64,000 bases of DNA from Sisyra terminalis (lineage: Eukaryota; Arthropoda; Insecta; Neuroptera; Sisyridae): assembly GCA_958496175.1 (NCBI GenBank), contig OY292280.1, forward strand, positions 22,683,877 to 22,747,876, given 5' to 3'. Under the pieces are notes generated by a model. It saw only the letters and a program-made list of their open reading frames with translations. It did no database searches and was not told the DNA's origin. Shown piece by piece: positions 33,631-48,072 of the stretch (its first letter is position 1; each line of letters begins with the position of its first letter). A program made the translations under genes and the position numbers.

Positions 33631-34352
33631 TAGTGCACATTAATTTAAAGTAAATACAAAAGTAAAACGATCGAAACATGAATATATTGTGTTAATTTGC
33701 ATCAGTATGTTTCACTTTATTACAAATATTTTAAATTTTGAATTATTTAAGATTAGAAACATAACCATAAACATTTACTTTCCGTTCTATGCTAGTACCG
33801 ATTGATAAAAAAGTTACTAGAACTATACTAGAATCAATGGATACAATCCTAAATTACAGTGTAGAGTGAACGGTTACTGATTTGTTTGTGTTTATAAAGT
33901 TAAAAAAACTCCAGATCTTTCGACGATATTATCGTGAATTGTTAAAAATATATTTCTTCAATCGATTCTCAATATGCGAATTGTGAAGGTGAGATAAAAT
34001 TGTTTTGAATTCCATTGATGAGTGACAATGACAATAGCTTGTTTATTTGGAGGTTATCTAGTTAAAATCTAATATAAGGGGCGAATTTTGACAGGTCGAT
34101 GTAATTTAAAAGTCAATAATATTACAAAATTTATTGATTTATTTTTCCAAATAGTACATTATATAGAAAACAACAGTGCAAAATTAATTAACATAAGTAA
34201 ATCACGGTTTTTTTTTAAAAAACATTTCAAACAACATACTAATAAGTTTAGTCAAAAACCCTTACAATACAAAAGAACATGCTTGCAACGAAAGATTTTT
34301 TTAAATGTTCTTATATTAATGTTTTATTTTTAACTTTCGTACTTTATTTCAG

Positions 34353-34508
34353 TGTTTATAATCAAAGATGAAGTTCAATTGCTTTTGGCGAATCCTGCTG
34401 CGACCACAATCAGGGATTTGGATTCATCGAACAACCAATGCAGTGGCGTTGAGATTATTACAGAAGAATTGTGGCAGAAGAGGATTTCTTTTCATATTCA
34501 TAGCTAAG
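34353..34508 (+). other. Exon-like block, unit B
   Basis: Acceptor, donor and both open frames are as in unit A. Confidence 0.35.
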
Positions 34509-35479
34509 GTCAGTGCATTGATTTTTTACAATTATACTAGACCAATACCGCTCATATATTCAATATTTTTAATTCTATTTTCATTGTACCTACATAATTT
34601 TAACTGCTTCTGCTCTTTACTCAATGATAATGTATTGAATGGTTATTTATATTACTGCCCATGTCCAAAACTTCGGCTCGATAGTAGCTGAAATGAAGTT
34701 TGATTTATGTTGACAAATTTTTATGAACAATTTAGCGAAAAATTGTATCATTACGGATTTAGAAAAATAAGTAAAAAAAAAAATAGATCCGGTAGGTCGC
34801 TATTGAGTTGAAATGACCATGTAATGCAAAGAACAATAAAAGTGAACATAATATAGTGAAAATAGGGTACAGGTTGGTGCCTTTTAGAAATATAAAAATT
34901 TAGGGACGGACGTTTCATTTTCTATTTTGCATTTTACTTAATTTGTTTGGTAACAAATCCTATCATTATGAAAAATTAACAGCAAAAGAGAAAACTATGC
35001 AATGCAAGCATTGAATTAACAAAAAAATTGTGAGAAATGAAATAGAAAATGGAACGTTGCCTAACTTTAACGTTTCTAAAAGTGTCCTCTTCCGAAAATT
35101 GTGTTATGCAATTACTATCTACTTATATAAACAAAGGATCAAGAAAATGAAAAAGAGAACCTTTGTTGATGCTCATAAACATTTAGTGGATTCAGTGTGT
35201 GGACAACAGCGTGTGTAAAAGCGAAAAAAACAGAATACATAGTTTATGAAAAATAATGTTTAGAAATCGGGCAAGATGCTAAATATTGATCCTCAATCAA
35301 TATTAATTGCCTGAAGGACGAGGAATAGATTGAAATGATGAGTAGCATATTGCATGTAACTTAACGGAGAGTTATATTAAAAGAAGAATTTGAGTACCAA
35401 GAGGAGTATGAAGACACCGAAAGCATTGAGAAAGAGAAATCCGTACGGTGATTGCTCTCACTGAAACTTTTGAAGGGTT

Positions 35480-35740
35480 ATGAAAAAAAATGTGACAACT
35501 GAGGATAGTTCACATATCGTGAGCAGATTAAATCACAATAAAACTTTGCAAGAGAAATCCAGAATGCGGCTGGGAATTTTCAGCATACATACGGCCCAAA
35601 GATTAAACCAGGATTATTTTCGAACCAAACCCATCTTCAACATGCTTCGTCATCGAGCAGCACAACAAGCCTACATTAATGAACATCAACCAGCAGAAAC
35701 TAAACCGAAACCAGCAACTGTAAACAACGAACTGCATTGA
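35480..35740 (+). CDS. 86-codon frame, hypothetical, unit C
   Basis: Protein identical to the other copies. AATAAA lies 157 bp after the stop. Confidence 0.3.
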   Translation: MKKNVTTEDSSHIVSRLNHNKTLQEKSRMRLGIFSIHTAQRLNQDYFRTKPIFNMLRHRAAQQAYINEHQPAETKPKPATVNNELH

Positions 35741-36483
35741 TAGCAATCATAATCCTGATCACCAACTAAAGTTCCAGTCCTGGCCATTGTACTGCATCGA
35801 CATCATTGTATAATCGATTCAACCGAGAAACAAGTTGCGTTGACTAAAGAGTAAATTGTAAAGACAAAATGTATTGTTGTAAACTTTTATAGCTTAAATA
35901 AAGAAAAATTTCAAATTACTTACTGTTATTTAACTTAAACCTTCCTGAATATACATTATTATGTGAATTTATCCATAAGTTAATTATTATTGTATCAAAT
36001 TGTAATGTAAATAATGAACTGTGTAAACAATAATTAATTAAGAACAAGGCAATATACTGTAAAAACATGTTGATACCTTCATTATTAGAATTTATTAATT
36101 GATTTCAAAAATGAAAATGTTTAAATTTTTCCCTAAATAAAAAATCCTTTTTGAAGAAAGCCTTTAGATCCTAATTTCGCAGCAATATTGGTATCAGCGC
36201 AAAAATTGGACTATTAATTATTTTCTGAAAAAGACCTTTTAAAGGTAAGTGCTTGGAACTTTGAAAAATAACACTGAGCGTTCAATACATTATCATGTCT
36301 CCAATTTGAGCGGTTTTGGCACGAAGAATAATTAACAGGAGAACGAACAAGATAGGCAATTTGTTAGTTCATGTGTCCTCAAAAATCCAGACATGGATAC
36401 GTTATTTTTTCGGTGACTAATAGGGCATTATCGCTAAGAAGCATGACGAACTGAATGTACTGAATTGTTATGTGTTGTTGTGG

Positions 36484-36897
36484 CAATAATATCCGCAAAA
36501 ATAACCGCAAATATTACAGCAAAATAACCGCAATAATATCCGCAAATATTACAGCAAAATAATCGCAATAATATCCGCAAAAATAACCGCAATAATATCC
36601 GCAAAAATAACCGCAAATGTTACCGCAAAAATAACCGCAAAAATAACCGCAATAATATCCGCAAAAATAACCGCAATAATATCCGCAATTATATCCGCAA
36701 AAATAACCGCAAATATTACCGCAAAATAACCGCAATAATATCCGCAAAAATAACCGCAAATGTTACCGCAAATATTACCGCAATATAACCGTAATATTAT
36801 CCGCAAAAATAACCGCAAAAATAACCGCAAAAATATGCGGAAAAATAACCGCAATAATATCCGCAAAAATAACCGCAATAATATGCGGAAAAATAAC
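36484..36897. repeat. 12-bp minisatellite, unit C (414 bp)
   Basis: One 12-bp repeat shorter than in B and E: the 'aataatttccgc' repeat present in other units is missing. Confidence 0.95.
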
Positions 36898-37644
36898 AAT
36901 TCAAGCGAAAGAAACCGTCCCTTATATCCTTTTTTTCCCATTTAAAATTGTCCTTGTTTTAATTTGAAAAGAAAATTGAGGTCGTCCTTTTATCCACAGG
37001 ATGAAAATTTGTACACATTGTAATTCACTTGAAGGCCTTAAATCTAATTCCTTTGAGGAAACTAGGCCTTTTATTGAAAAGTCACCCTTTTAACAGGCCT
37101 AATTTCGGATGGAAAATTTCACATTAATTTACAGCTCCTTAACTTCCCATTTTTAATTCCGGGCAAACTTTTCCGGTAAATTAAAGTTTTTTTCTTTAGC
37201 AACGTTAAGAATAATTAACACATTAATATTCAACCCAGTTTCTGCGAAGGAAACCAACCCTTATATCTTTTTTTCCCCATTTAAAATTGTCCTCTTTAAA
37301 ACTTTAAAATGGAATTGTCCTATTACCCACAGGAAGAAAATTTCTCCTCATTGTAATTCTGTAGAAGGCCTCAAATCTAAATTTGTTGAGAAAACTTGGC
37401 CTGATAGTGAAAAACACCCCTTGAAATGGCCTAATTTCGGATGAAAATTAAGGCACTGTTTTACATCTCCTTAACTTCCCGTTTTTATTTCCGGGGAAAC
37501 TACTCCTTAAAAATGAAGTAGTTTTCATTAACATCGTTAAGGATGATTCAAATCAATTGCAGCGAAAGAAACTATCCCTTATATCCTGTTGTTCCTTTTG
37601 AAAATTGTTCTTTTTGAAACTTTAATATGGAATTTGAATTTGAA
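36898..37644 (+). repeat. Decayed satellite-family monomers inside unit C
   Basis: 747 bp, B-type variants. Confidence 0.75.
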
Positions 37645-37824
37645 ATTAGCTGTCAAATCACTACAGCTACCTGACAGCAAAACGCTGAACTATTTTGTTA
37701 TGATTTTATCTTGGATAAAACTTTTCCTAGACACGTTCCCATTGTGACGTAATGATAGGTGGGCGTGTCATCCGCAATAGTTCAGCGTTTTCGTGTCAGA
37801 CAGCGTCGTCGTTTGACAGCTAAT
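37645..37824. repeat. 180-bp imperfect hairpin, unit C
   Basis: Arms and loop as in unit A, with the ACTATTTTG variant shared with unit B. Confidence 0.7.
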
Positions 37825-38546
37825 TAGTGCACATTAATTTAAAGTAAATACAAAAGTAAAACGATCGAAACATGAATATATTGTGTTAATTTGCATCAGT
37901 ATGTTTCACTTTATTACAAATATTTTAAATTTTGAATTATTTAAGATCAGAAACATAACCATAAACATTTACTTTCCGTTCTATGCTAGTACCGATTGAT
38001 AAAAAAGTTACTAGAACTATACTAGAATCAATGGATACAATCCTAAATTACAGTGTAGAGTGAACGGTTACTGATTTGTTTGTGTTTATAAAGTTAAAAA
38101 AACTCCAGATCTTTCGACGATATTATCGTGAATTGTTAAAAATATATTTCTTCAATCGATTCTCAATATGCGAATTGTGAAGGTGAGATAAAATTGTTTT
38201 GAATTCCATTGATGAGTGACAATGACAATAGCTTGTTTATTTGGAGGTTATCTAGTTAAAATCTAATATAAGGGGCGAATTTTGACAGGTCGATGTAATT
38301 TAAAAGTCAATAATATTACAAAATTTATTGATTTATTTTTCCAAATAGTACATTATATAGAAAACAACAGTGCAAAATTAATTAACATAAGTAAATCACG
38401 GTTTTTTTTTAAAAAACATTTCAAACAACATACTAATAAGTTTAGTCAAAAACCCTTACAATACAAAAGAACATGCTTGCAACGAAAGATTTTTTTAAAT
38501 GTTCTTATATTAATGTTTTATTTTTAACTTTCGTACTTTATTTCAG

Positions 38547-38702
38547 TGTTTATAATCAAAGATGAAGTTCAATTGCTTTTGGCGAATCCTGCTGCGACCA
38601 CAATCAGGGATTTGGATTCATCGAACAACCAATGCAGTGGCGTTGAGATTATTACAGAAGAATTGTGGCAGAAGAGGATTTCTTTTCATATTCATAGCTA
38701 AG
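38547..38702 (+). other. Exon-like block, unit C
   Basis: Acceptor, donor and frames as in unit A. Confidence 0.35.
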
Positions 38703-39673
38703 GTCAGTGCATTGATTTTTTACAATTATACTAGACCAATACCGCTCATATATTCAATATTTTTAATTCTATTTTCATTGTACCTACATAATTTTAACTG
38801 CTTCTGCTCTTTACTCAATGATAATGTATTGAATGGTTATTTATATTACTGCCCATGTCCAAAACTTCGGCTCGATAGTAGCTGAAATGAAGTTTGATTT
38901 ATGTTGACAAATTTTTATGAACAATTTAGCGAAAAATTGTATCATTACGGATTTAGAAAAATAAGTAAAAAAAAAAATAGATCCGGTAGGTCGCTATTGA
39001 GTTGAAATGACCATGTAATGCAAAGAACAATAAAAGTGAACATAATATAGTGAAAATAGGGTACAGGTTGGTGCCTTTTAGAAATATAAAAATTTAGGGA
39101 CGGACGTTTCATTTTCTATTTTGCATTTTACTTAATTTGTTTGGTAACAAATCCTATCATTATGAAAAATTAACAGCAAAAGAGAAAACTATGCAATGCA
39201 AGCATTGAATTAACAAAAAAATTGTGAGAAATGAAATAGAAAATGGAACGTTGCCTAACTTTAACGTTTCTAAAAGTGTCCTCTTCCGAAAATTGTGTTA
39301 TGCAATTACTATCTACTTATATAAACAAAGGATCAAGAAAATGAAAAAGAGAACCTTTGTTGATGCTCATAAACATTTAGTGGATTCAGTGTGTGGACAA
39401 CAGCGTGTGTAAAAGCGAAAAAAACAGAATACATAGTTTATGAAAAATAATGTTTAGAAATCGGGCAAGATGCTAAATATTGATCCTCAATCAATATTAA
39501 TTGCCTGAAGGACGAGGAATAGATTGAAATGATGAGTAGCATATTGCATGTAACTTAACGGAGAGTTATATTAAAAGAAGAATTTGAGTACCAAGAGGAG
39601 TATGAAGACACCGAAAGCATTGAGAAAGAGAAATCCGTACGGTGATTGCTCTCACTGAAACTTTTGAAGGGTT

Positions 39674-39934
39674 ATGAAAAAAAATGTGACAACTGAGGAT
39701 AGTTCACATATCGTGAGCAGATTAAATCACAATAAAACTTTGCAAGAGAAATCCAGAATGCGGCTGGGAATTTTCAGCATACATACGGCCCAAAGATTAA
39801 ACCAGGATTATTTTCGAACCAAACCCATCTTCAACATGCTTCGTCATCGAGCAGCACAACAAGCCTACATTAATGAACATCAACCAGCAGAAACTAAACC
39901 GAAACCAGCAACTGTAAACAACGAACTGCATTGA
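39674..39934 (+). CDS. 86-codon frame, hypothetical, unit D
   Basis: Protein identical to the other copies. AATAAA lies 157 bp after the stop. Confidence 0.3.
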   Translation: MKKNVTTEDSSHIVSRLNHNKTLQEKSRMRLGIFSIHTAQRLNQDYFRTKPIFNMLRHRAAQQAYINEHQPAETKPKPATVNNELH

Positions 39935-40677
39935 TAGCAATCATAATCCTGATCACCAACTAAAGTTCCAGTCCTGGCCATTGTACTGCATCGACATCAT
40001 TGTATAATCGATTCAACCGAGAAACAAGTTGCGTTGACTAAAGAGTAAATTGTAAAGACAAAATGTATTGTTGTAAACTTTTATAGCTTAAATAAAGAAA
40101 AATTTCAAATTACTTACTGTTATTTAACTTAAACCTTCCTGAATATACATTATTATGTGAATTTATCCATAAGTTAATTATTATTGTATCAAATTGTAAT
40201 GTAAATAATGAACTGTGTAAACAATAATTAATTAAGAACAAGGCAATATACTGTAAAAACATGTTGATACCTTCATTATTAGAATTTATTAACTGATTTC
40301 AAAAATGAAAATGTTTAAATTTTTCCCTAAATAAAAAATCCTTTTTGAAGAAAGCCTTTAGATCCTAATTTCGCAGCAATATTGGTATCAGCGCAAAAAT
40401 TGGACTATTAATTATTTTCTGAAAAAGACCTTTTAAAGGTAAGTGCTTGGAACTTTGAAAAATAACACTGAGCGTTCAATACATTATCATGTCTCCAATT
40501 TGAGCGGTTTTGGCACGAAGAATAATTAACAGGAGAACGAACAAGATAGGCAATTTGTTAGTTCATGTGTCCTCAAAAATCCAGACATGGATACGTTATT
40601 TTTTCGGTGACTAATAGGGCATTATCGCTAAGAAGCATGACGAACTGAATGTACTGAATTGTTATGTGCTGTTGTGG

Positions 40678-41090
40678 CAATAATATCCGCAAAAATAACC
40701 GCAAATATTACAGCAAAATAACCGCAATAATATCCGCAAATATTACAGCAAAATAATCGCAATAATATCCGCAAAAATAACCGCAATAATATCCGCAAAT
40801 GTTACCGCAAAAATAACCGCAAAAATAACCGCAATAATATCCGCAAAAATAACCGCAATAATATCCGCAAAAATAACCGCAAATATTACCGCAAAATAAC
40901 CGCAATAATATCCGCAAAAATAACCGCAAATGTTACCGCAAATATTACCGCAATATAACCGTAATATTATCCGCAAAAATAACCGCAATAATTTCCGCAA
41001 AAATAACCGCAAAATAACCGCAAAAATATGCGGAAAAATAACCGCAATAATATCCGCAAAAATAACCGCAATAATATGCGGAAAAATAAC
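40678..41090. repeat. 12-bp minisatellite, unit D (413 bp)
   Basis: A-type array lacking one 'aataatatccgc' repeat near its right end. Confidence 0.95.
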
Positions 41091-41837
41091 AATTCAAGCG
41101 AAAGAAACCGTCCCTTATATCCTTTTTTTCCCATTTAAAATTGTCCTTGTTTTAATTTGAAAAGAAAATTGAGGTCGTCCTATTATCCACAGGAAGAAAA
41201 TTTTTACACATTGTAATTCACTTGAAGGCCTTAAATCTAATTCCTTTGAGGAAACTAGGCCTTTTATTGAAAAGTCACCCTTTTAACAGGCCTAATTTCG
41301 GATGGAAAATTTCACATTAATTTACAGCTCCTTAACTTCCCATTTTTAATTCCGGGCAAACTTTTCCGGTAAATTAAAGTTTTTTTCTTTAGCAACGTTA
41401 AGAATAATTAACACATTAATATTAAACCCAGTTTCTGCGAAGGAAACCAACCCTTATATCTTTTTTTCCCCATTTAAAATTGTCCTCTTTAAAACTTTAA
41501 AATGGAATTGTCCTATTACCCACAGGAAGAAAATTTCTCCTCATTGTAATTCTGTAGAAGGCCTCAAATCTAAATTTGTTGAGAAAACTTGGCCTGATAG
41601 TGAAAAACACCCCTTGAAATGGCCTAATTTCGGATGAAAATTAAGGCACTGTTTTACATCTCCTTAACTTCCCGTTTTTATTTCCGGGGAAACTACTCCT
41701 TAAAAATGAAGTAGTTTTCATTAACATCGTTAAGGATGATTCAAATCAATTGCAGCGAAAGAAACTATCCCTTATATCCTGTTGTTCCTTTTGAAAATTG
41801 TTCTTTTTGAAACTTTAATATGGAATTTGAATTTGAA
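41091..41837 (+). repeat. Decayed satellite-family monomers inside unit D
   Basis: 747 bp, A-type variants. Confidence 0.75.
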
Positions 41838-42017
41838 ATTAGCTGTCAAATCACTACAGCTACCTGACAGCAAAACGCTGAACTAATTTGTTATGATTTT
41901 ATCTTGGATAAAACTTTTCCTAGACACGTTCCCATTGTGACGTAATGATAGGTGGGCGTGTCATCCGCAATAGTTCAGCGTTTTCGTGTCAGACAGCGTC
42001 GTCGTTTGACAGCTAAT
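41838..42017. repeat. 180-bp imperfect hairpin, unit D
   Basis: Same as unit A, including ACTAATTTG beside the left arm. Confidence 0.7.
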
Positions 42018-42739
42018 TAGTGCACATTAATTTAAAGTAAATACAAAAGTAAAACGATCGAAACATGAATATATTGTGTTAATTTGCATCAGTATGTTTC
42101 ACTTTATTACAAATATTTTAAATTTTGAATTATTTAAGATCAGAAACATAACCATAAACATTTACTTTCCGTTCTATGCTAGTACCGATTGATAAAAAAG
42201 TTACTAGAACTATACTAGAATCAATGGATACAATCCTAAATTACAGTGTAGAGTGAACGGTTACTGATTTGTTTGTGTTTATAAAGTTAAAAAAACTCCA
42301 GATCTTTCGACGATATTATCGTGAATTGTTAAAAATATATTTCTTCAATCGATTCTCAATATGCGAATTGTGAAGGTGAGATAAAATTGTTTTGAATTCC
42401 ATTGATGAGTGACAATGACAATAGCTTGTTTATTTGGAGGTTATCTAGTTAAAATCTAATATAAGGGGCGAATTTTGACAGGTCGATGTAATTTAAAAGT
42501 CAATAATATTACAAAATTTATTGATTTATTTTTCCAAATAGTACATTATATAGAAAACAACAGTGCAAAATTAATTAACATAAGTAAATCACGGTTTTTT
42601 TTTAAAAAACATTTCAAACAACATACTAATAAGTTTAGTCAAAAACCCTTACAATACAAAAGAACATGCTTGCAACGAAAGATTTTTTTAAATGTTCTTA
42701 TATTAATGTTTTATTTTTAACTTTCGTACTTTATTTCAG

Positions 42740-42895
42740 TGTTTATAATCAAAGATGAAGTTCAATTGCTTTTGGCGAATCCTGCTGCGACCACAATCAG
42801 GGATTTGGATTCATCGAACAACCAATGCAGTGGCGTTGAGATTATTACAGAAGAATTGTGGCAGAAGAGGATTTCTTTTCATATTCATAGCTAAG
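42740..42895 (+). other. Exon-like block, unit D
   Basis: Acceptor, donor and frames as in unit A. Confidence 0.35.
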
Positions 42896-43866
42896 GTCAG
42901 TGCATTGATTTTTTACAATTATACTAGACCAATACCGCTCATATATTCAATATTTTTAATTCTATTTTCATTGTACCTACATAATTTTAACTGCTTCTGC
43001 TCTTTACTCAATGATAATGTATTGAATGGTTATTTATATTACTGCCCATGTCCAAAACTTCGGCTCGATAGTAGCTGAAATGAAGTTTGATTTATGTTGA
43101 CAAATTTTTATGAACAATTTAGCGAAAAATTGTATCATTACGGATTTAGAAAAATAAGTAAAAAAAAAAATAGATCCGGTAGGTCGCTATTGAGTTGAAA
43201 TGACCATGTAATGCAAAGAACAATAAAAGTGAACATAATATAGTGAAAATAGGGTACAGGTTGGTGCCTTTTAGAAATATAAAAATTTAGGGACGGACGT
43301 TTCATTTTCTATTTTGCATTTTACTTAATTTGTTTGGTAACAAATCCTATCATTATGAAAAATTAACAGCAAAAGAGAAAACTATGCAATGCAAGCATTG
43401 AATTAACAAAAAAATTGTGAGAAATGAAATAGAAAATGGAACGTTGCCTAACTTTAACGTTTCTAAAAGTGTCCTCTTCCGAAAATTGTGTTATGCAATT
43501 ACTATCTACTTATATAAACAAAGGATCAAGAAAATGAAAAAAAAAACCTTTGTTGATGCCCATAAACATTTAGTGGATTCAGTGTGTGGACAACAGCGTG
43601 TGTAAAAGCGAAAAAAACAGAATACATAGTTTATGAAAAATAATGTTTAGAAATCGGGCAAGATGCTAAATATTGATCCTCAATCAATATTAATTGCCTG
43701 AAGGACGAGGAATAGATTGAAATGATGAGTAGCATATTGCATGTAACTTAACGGAGAGTTATATTAAAAGAAGAATTTGAGTACCAAGAGGAGTATGAAG
43801 ACACCGAAAGCATTGAGAAAGAGAAATCCGTACGGTGATTGCTCTCACTGAAACTTTTGAAGGGTT

Positions 43867-44127
43867 ATGAAAAAAAATGTGACAACTGAGGATAGTTCAC
43901 ATATCGTGAGCAGATTAAATCACAATAAAACTTTGCAAGAGAAATCCAGAATGCGGCTGGGAATTTTCAGCATACATACGGCCCAAAGATTAAACCAGGA
44001 TTATTTTCGAACCAAACCCATCTTCAACATGCTTCGTCATCGAGCAGCACAACAAGCCTACATTAATGAACATCAACCAGCAGAAACTAAACCGAAACCA
44101 GCAACTGTAAACAACGAACTGCATTGA
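43867..44127 (+). CDS. 86-codon frame, hypothetical, unit E
   Basis: Protein identical to the other copies. AATAAA lies 157 bp after the stop. Confidence 0.3.
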   Translation: MKKNVTTEDSSHIVSRLNHNKTLQEKSRMRLGIFSIHTAQRLNQDYFRTKPIFNMLRHRAAQQAYINEHQPAETKPKPATVNNELH

Positions 44128-44870
44128 TAGCAATCATAATCCTGATCACCAACTAAAGTTCCAGTCCTGGCCATTGTACTGCATCGACATCATTGTATAA
44201 TCGATTCAACCGAGAAACAAGTTGCGTTGACTAAAGAGTAAATTGTAAAGACAAAATGTATTGTTGTAAACTTTTATAGCTTAAATAAAGAAAAATTTCA
44301 AATTACTTACTGTTATTTAACTTAAACCTTCCTGAATATACATTATTATGTGAATTTATCCATAAGTTAATTATTATTGTATCAAATTGTAATGTAAATA
44401 ATGAACTGTGTAAACAATAATTAATTAAGAACAAGGCAATATACTGTAAAAACATGTTGATACCTTCATTATTAGAATTTATTAATTGATTTCAAAAATG
44501 AAAATGTTTAAATTTTTCCCTAAATAAAAAATCCTTTTTGAAGAAAGCCTTTAGATCCTAATTTCGCAGCAATATTGGTATCAGCGCAAAAATTGGACTA
44601 TTAATTATTTTCTGAAAAAGACCTTTTAAAGGTAAGTGCTTGGAACTTTGAAAAATAACACTGAGCGTTCAATACATTATCATGTCTCCAATTTGAGCGG
44701 TTTTGGCACGAAGAATAATTAACAGGAGAACGAACAAGATAGGCAATTTGTTAGTTCATGTGTCCTCAAAAATCCAGACATGGATACGTTATTTTTTCGG
44801 TGACTAATAGGGCATTATCGCTAAGAAGCATGACGAACTGAATGTACTGAATTGTTATGTGTTGTTGTGG

Positions 44871-45296
44871 CAATAATATCCGCAAAAATAACCGCAAATA
44901 TTACAGCAAAATAACCGCAATAATATCCGCAAATATTACAGCAAAATAATCGCAATAATATCCGCAAAAATAACCGCAATAATATCCGCAAAAATAACCG
45001 CAAATGTTACCGCAAAAATAACCGCAAAAATAACCGCAATAATATCCGCAAAAATAACCGCAATAATATCCGCAATTATATCCGCAAAAATAACCGCAAA
45101 TATTACCGCAAAATAACCGCAATAATATCCGCAAAAATAACCGCAAATGTTACCGCAAATATTACCGCAATATAACCGTAATATTATCCGCAAAAATAAC
45201 CGCAATAATTTCCGCAAAAATAACCGCAAAAATATGCGGAAAAATAACCGCAATAATATCCGCAAAAATAACCGCAATAATATGCGGAAAAATAAC
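44871..45296. repeat. 12-bp minisatellite, unit E (426 bp)
   Basis: Same length and variant order as unit B. Confidence 0.95.
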
Positions 45297-46043
45297 AATT
45301 CAAGCGAAAGAAACCGTCCCTTATATCCTTTTTTTCCCATTTAAAATTGTCCTTGTTTTAATTTGAAAAGAAAATTGAGGTCGTCCTTTTATCCACAGGA
45401 TGAAAATTTGTACACATTGTAATTCACTTGAAGGCCTTAAATCTAATTCCTTTGAGGAAACTAGGCCTTTTATTGAAAAGTCACCCTTTTAACAGGCCTA
45501 ATTTCGGATGGAAAATTTCACATTAATTTACAGCTCCTTAACTTCCCATTTTTAATTCCGGGCAAACTTTTCCGGTAAATTAAAGTTTTTTTCTTTAGCA
45601 ACGTTAAGAATAATTAACACATTAATATTCAACCCAGTTTCTGCGAAGGAAACCAACCCTTATATCTTTTTTTCCCCATTTAAAATTGTCCTCTTTAAAA
45701 CTTTAAAATGGAATTGTCCTATTACCCACAGGAAGAAAATTTCTCCTCATTGTAATTCTGTAGAAGGCCTCAAATCTAAATTTGTTGAGAAAACTTGGCC
45801 TGATAGTGAAAAACACCCCTTGAAATGGCCTAATTTCGGATGAAAATTAAGGCACTGTTTTACATCTCCTTAACTTCCCGTTTTTATTTCCGGGGAAACT
45901 ACTCCTTAAAAATGAAGTAGTTTTCATTAACATCGTTAAGGATGATTCAAATCAATTGCAGCGAAAGAAACTATCCCTTATATCCTGTTGTTCCTTTTGA
46001 AAATTGTTCTTTTTGAAACTTTAATATGGAATTTGAATTTGAA
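45297..46043 (+). repeat. Decayed satellite-family monomers inside unit E
   Basis: 747 bp, B-type variants. Confidence 0.75.
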
Positions 46044-46223
46044 ATTAGCTGTCAAATCACTACAGCTACCTGACAGCAAAACGCTGAACTAATTTGTTAT
46101 GATTTTATCTTGGATAAAACTTTTCCTAGACACGTTCCCATTGTGACGTAATGATAGGTGGGCGTGTCATCCGCAATAGTTCAGCGTTTTCGTGTCAGAC
46201 AGCGTCGTCGTTTGACAGCTAAT
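46044..46223. repeat. 180-bp imperfect hairpin, unit E
   Basis: Same as unit A, so unit E combines a B-type left half with an A-type hairpin. Confidence 0.7.
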
Positions 46224-46945
46224 TAGTGCACATTAATTTAAAGTAAATACAAAAGTAAAACGATCGAAACATGAATATATTGTGTTAATTTGCATCAGTA
46301 TGTTTCACTTTATTACAAATATTTTAAATTTTGAATTATTTAAGATCAGAAACATAACCATAAACATTTACTTTCCGTTCTATGCTAGTACCGATTGATA
46401 AAAAAGTTACTAGAACTATACTAGAATCAATGGATACAATCCTAAATTACAGTGTAGAGTGAACGGTTACTGATTTGTTTGTGTTTATAAAGTTAAAAAA
46501 ACTCCAGATCTTTCGACGATATTATCGTGAATTGTTAAAAATATATTTCTTCAATCGATTCTCAATATGCGAATTGTGAAGGTGAGATAAAATTGTTTTG
46601 AATTCCATTGATGAGTGACAATGACAATAGCTTGTTTATTTGGAGGTTATCTAGTTAAAATCTAATATAAGGGGCGAATTTTGACAGGTCGATGTAATTT
46701 AAAAGTCAATAATATTACAAAATTTATTGATTTATTTTTCCAAATAGTACATTATATAGAAAACAACAGTGCAAAATTAATTAACATAAGTAAATCACGG
46801 TTTTTTTTTAAAAAACATTTCAAACAACATACTAATAAGTTTAGTCAAAAACCCTTACAATACAAAAGAACATGCTTGCAACGAAAGATTTTTTTAAATG
46901 TTCTTATATTAATGTTTTATTTTTAACTTTCGTACTTTATTTCAG

Positions 46946-47101
46946 TGTTTATAATCAAAGATGAAGTTCAATTGCTTTTGGCGAATCCTGCTGCGACCAC
47001 AATCAGGGATTTGGATTCATCGAACAACCAATGCAGTGGCGTTGAGATTATTACAGAAGAATTGTGGCAGAAGAGGATTTCTTTTCATATTCATAGCTAA
47101 G
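46946..47101 (+). other. Exon-like block, unit E
   Basis: Acceptor, donor and frames as in unit A. Confidence 0.35.
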
Positions 47102-48072
47102 GTCAGTGCATTGATTTTTTACAATTATACTAGACCAATACCGCTCATATATTCAATATTTTTAATTCTATTTTCATTGTACCTACATAATTTTAACTGC
47201 TTCTGCTCTTTACTCAATGATAATGTATTGAATGGTTATTTATATTACTGCCCATGTCCAAAACTTCGGCTCGATAGTAGCTGAAATGAAGTTTGATTTA
47301 TGTTGACAAATTTTTATGAACAATTTAGCGAAAAATTGTATCATTACGGATTTAGAAAAATAAGTAAAAAAAAAAATAGATCCGGTAGGTCGCTATTGAG
47401 TTGAAATGACCATGTAATGCAAAGAACAATAAAAGTGAACATAATATAGTGAAAATAGGGTACAGGTTGGTGCCTTTTAGAAATATAAAAATTTAGGGAC
47501 GGACGTTTCATTTTCTATTTTGCATTTTACTTAATTTGTTTGGTAACAAATCCTATCATTATGAAAAATTAACAGCAAAAGAGAAAACTATGCAATGCAA
47601 GCATTGAATTAACAAAAAAATTGTGAGAAATGAAATAGAAAATGGAACGTTGCCTAACTTTAACGTTTCTAAAAGTGTCCTCTTCCGAAAATTGTGTTAT
47701 GCAATTACTATCTACTTATATAAACAAAGGATCAAGAAAATGAAAAAGAGAACCTTTGTTGATGCTCATAAACATTTAGTGGATTCAGTGTGTGGACAAC
47801 AGCGTGTGTAAAAGCGAAAAAAACAGAATACATAGTTTATGAAAAATAATGTTTAGAAATCGGGCAAGATGCTAAATATTGATCCTCAATCAATATTAAT
47901 TGCCTGAAGGACGAGGAATAGATTGAAATGATGAGTAGCATATTGCATGTAACTTAACGGAGAGTTATATTAAAAGAAGAATTTGAGTACCAAGAGGAGT
48001 ATGAAGACACCGAAAGCATTGAGAAAGAGAAATCCGTACGGTGATTGCTCTCACTGAAACTTTTGAAGGGTT

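Larger units (their letters stand above)
30816..35021 (+). repeat. 4.2-kb macrosatellite unit B (4206 bp)
   Basis: Same order as unit A. Diagnostic variants are 'atgaaaaaaaaaacctttg' near 30940 and 'gatgcccat', shared only with unit E. AATAAA is at 31691-31696. Confidence 0.95.
35022..39215 (+). repeat. 4.2-kb macrosatellite unit C (4194 bp)
   Basis: The unit is 12 bp shorter than B, wholly within the minisatellite. It shares B-type variants in the satellite-derived block and the A-type 'atgaaaaagagaacc'. AATAAA is at 35897-35902. Confidence 0.95.
39216..43408 (+). repeat. 4.2-kb macrosatellite unit D (4193 bp)
   Basis: Closest to unit A ('gtgctgttgtgg', 'gtcctattatccacagg', 'atattaaaccc') but 12 bp shorter in the minisatellite. 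AATAAA is at 40091-40096. Confidence 0.95.
43409..47614 (+). repeat. 4.2-kb macrosatellite unit E (4206 bp)
   Basis: Closest to unit B, with the same A-run and 'gatgcccat' variants and the same minisatellite length, but A-type ACTAATTTG at the hairpin. AATAAA is at 44284-44289. Confidence 0.95.
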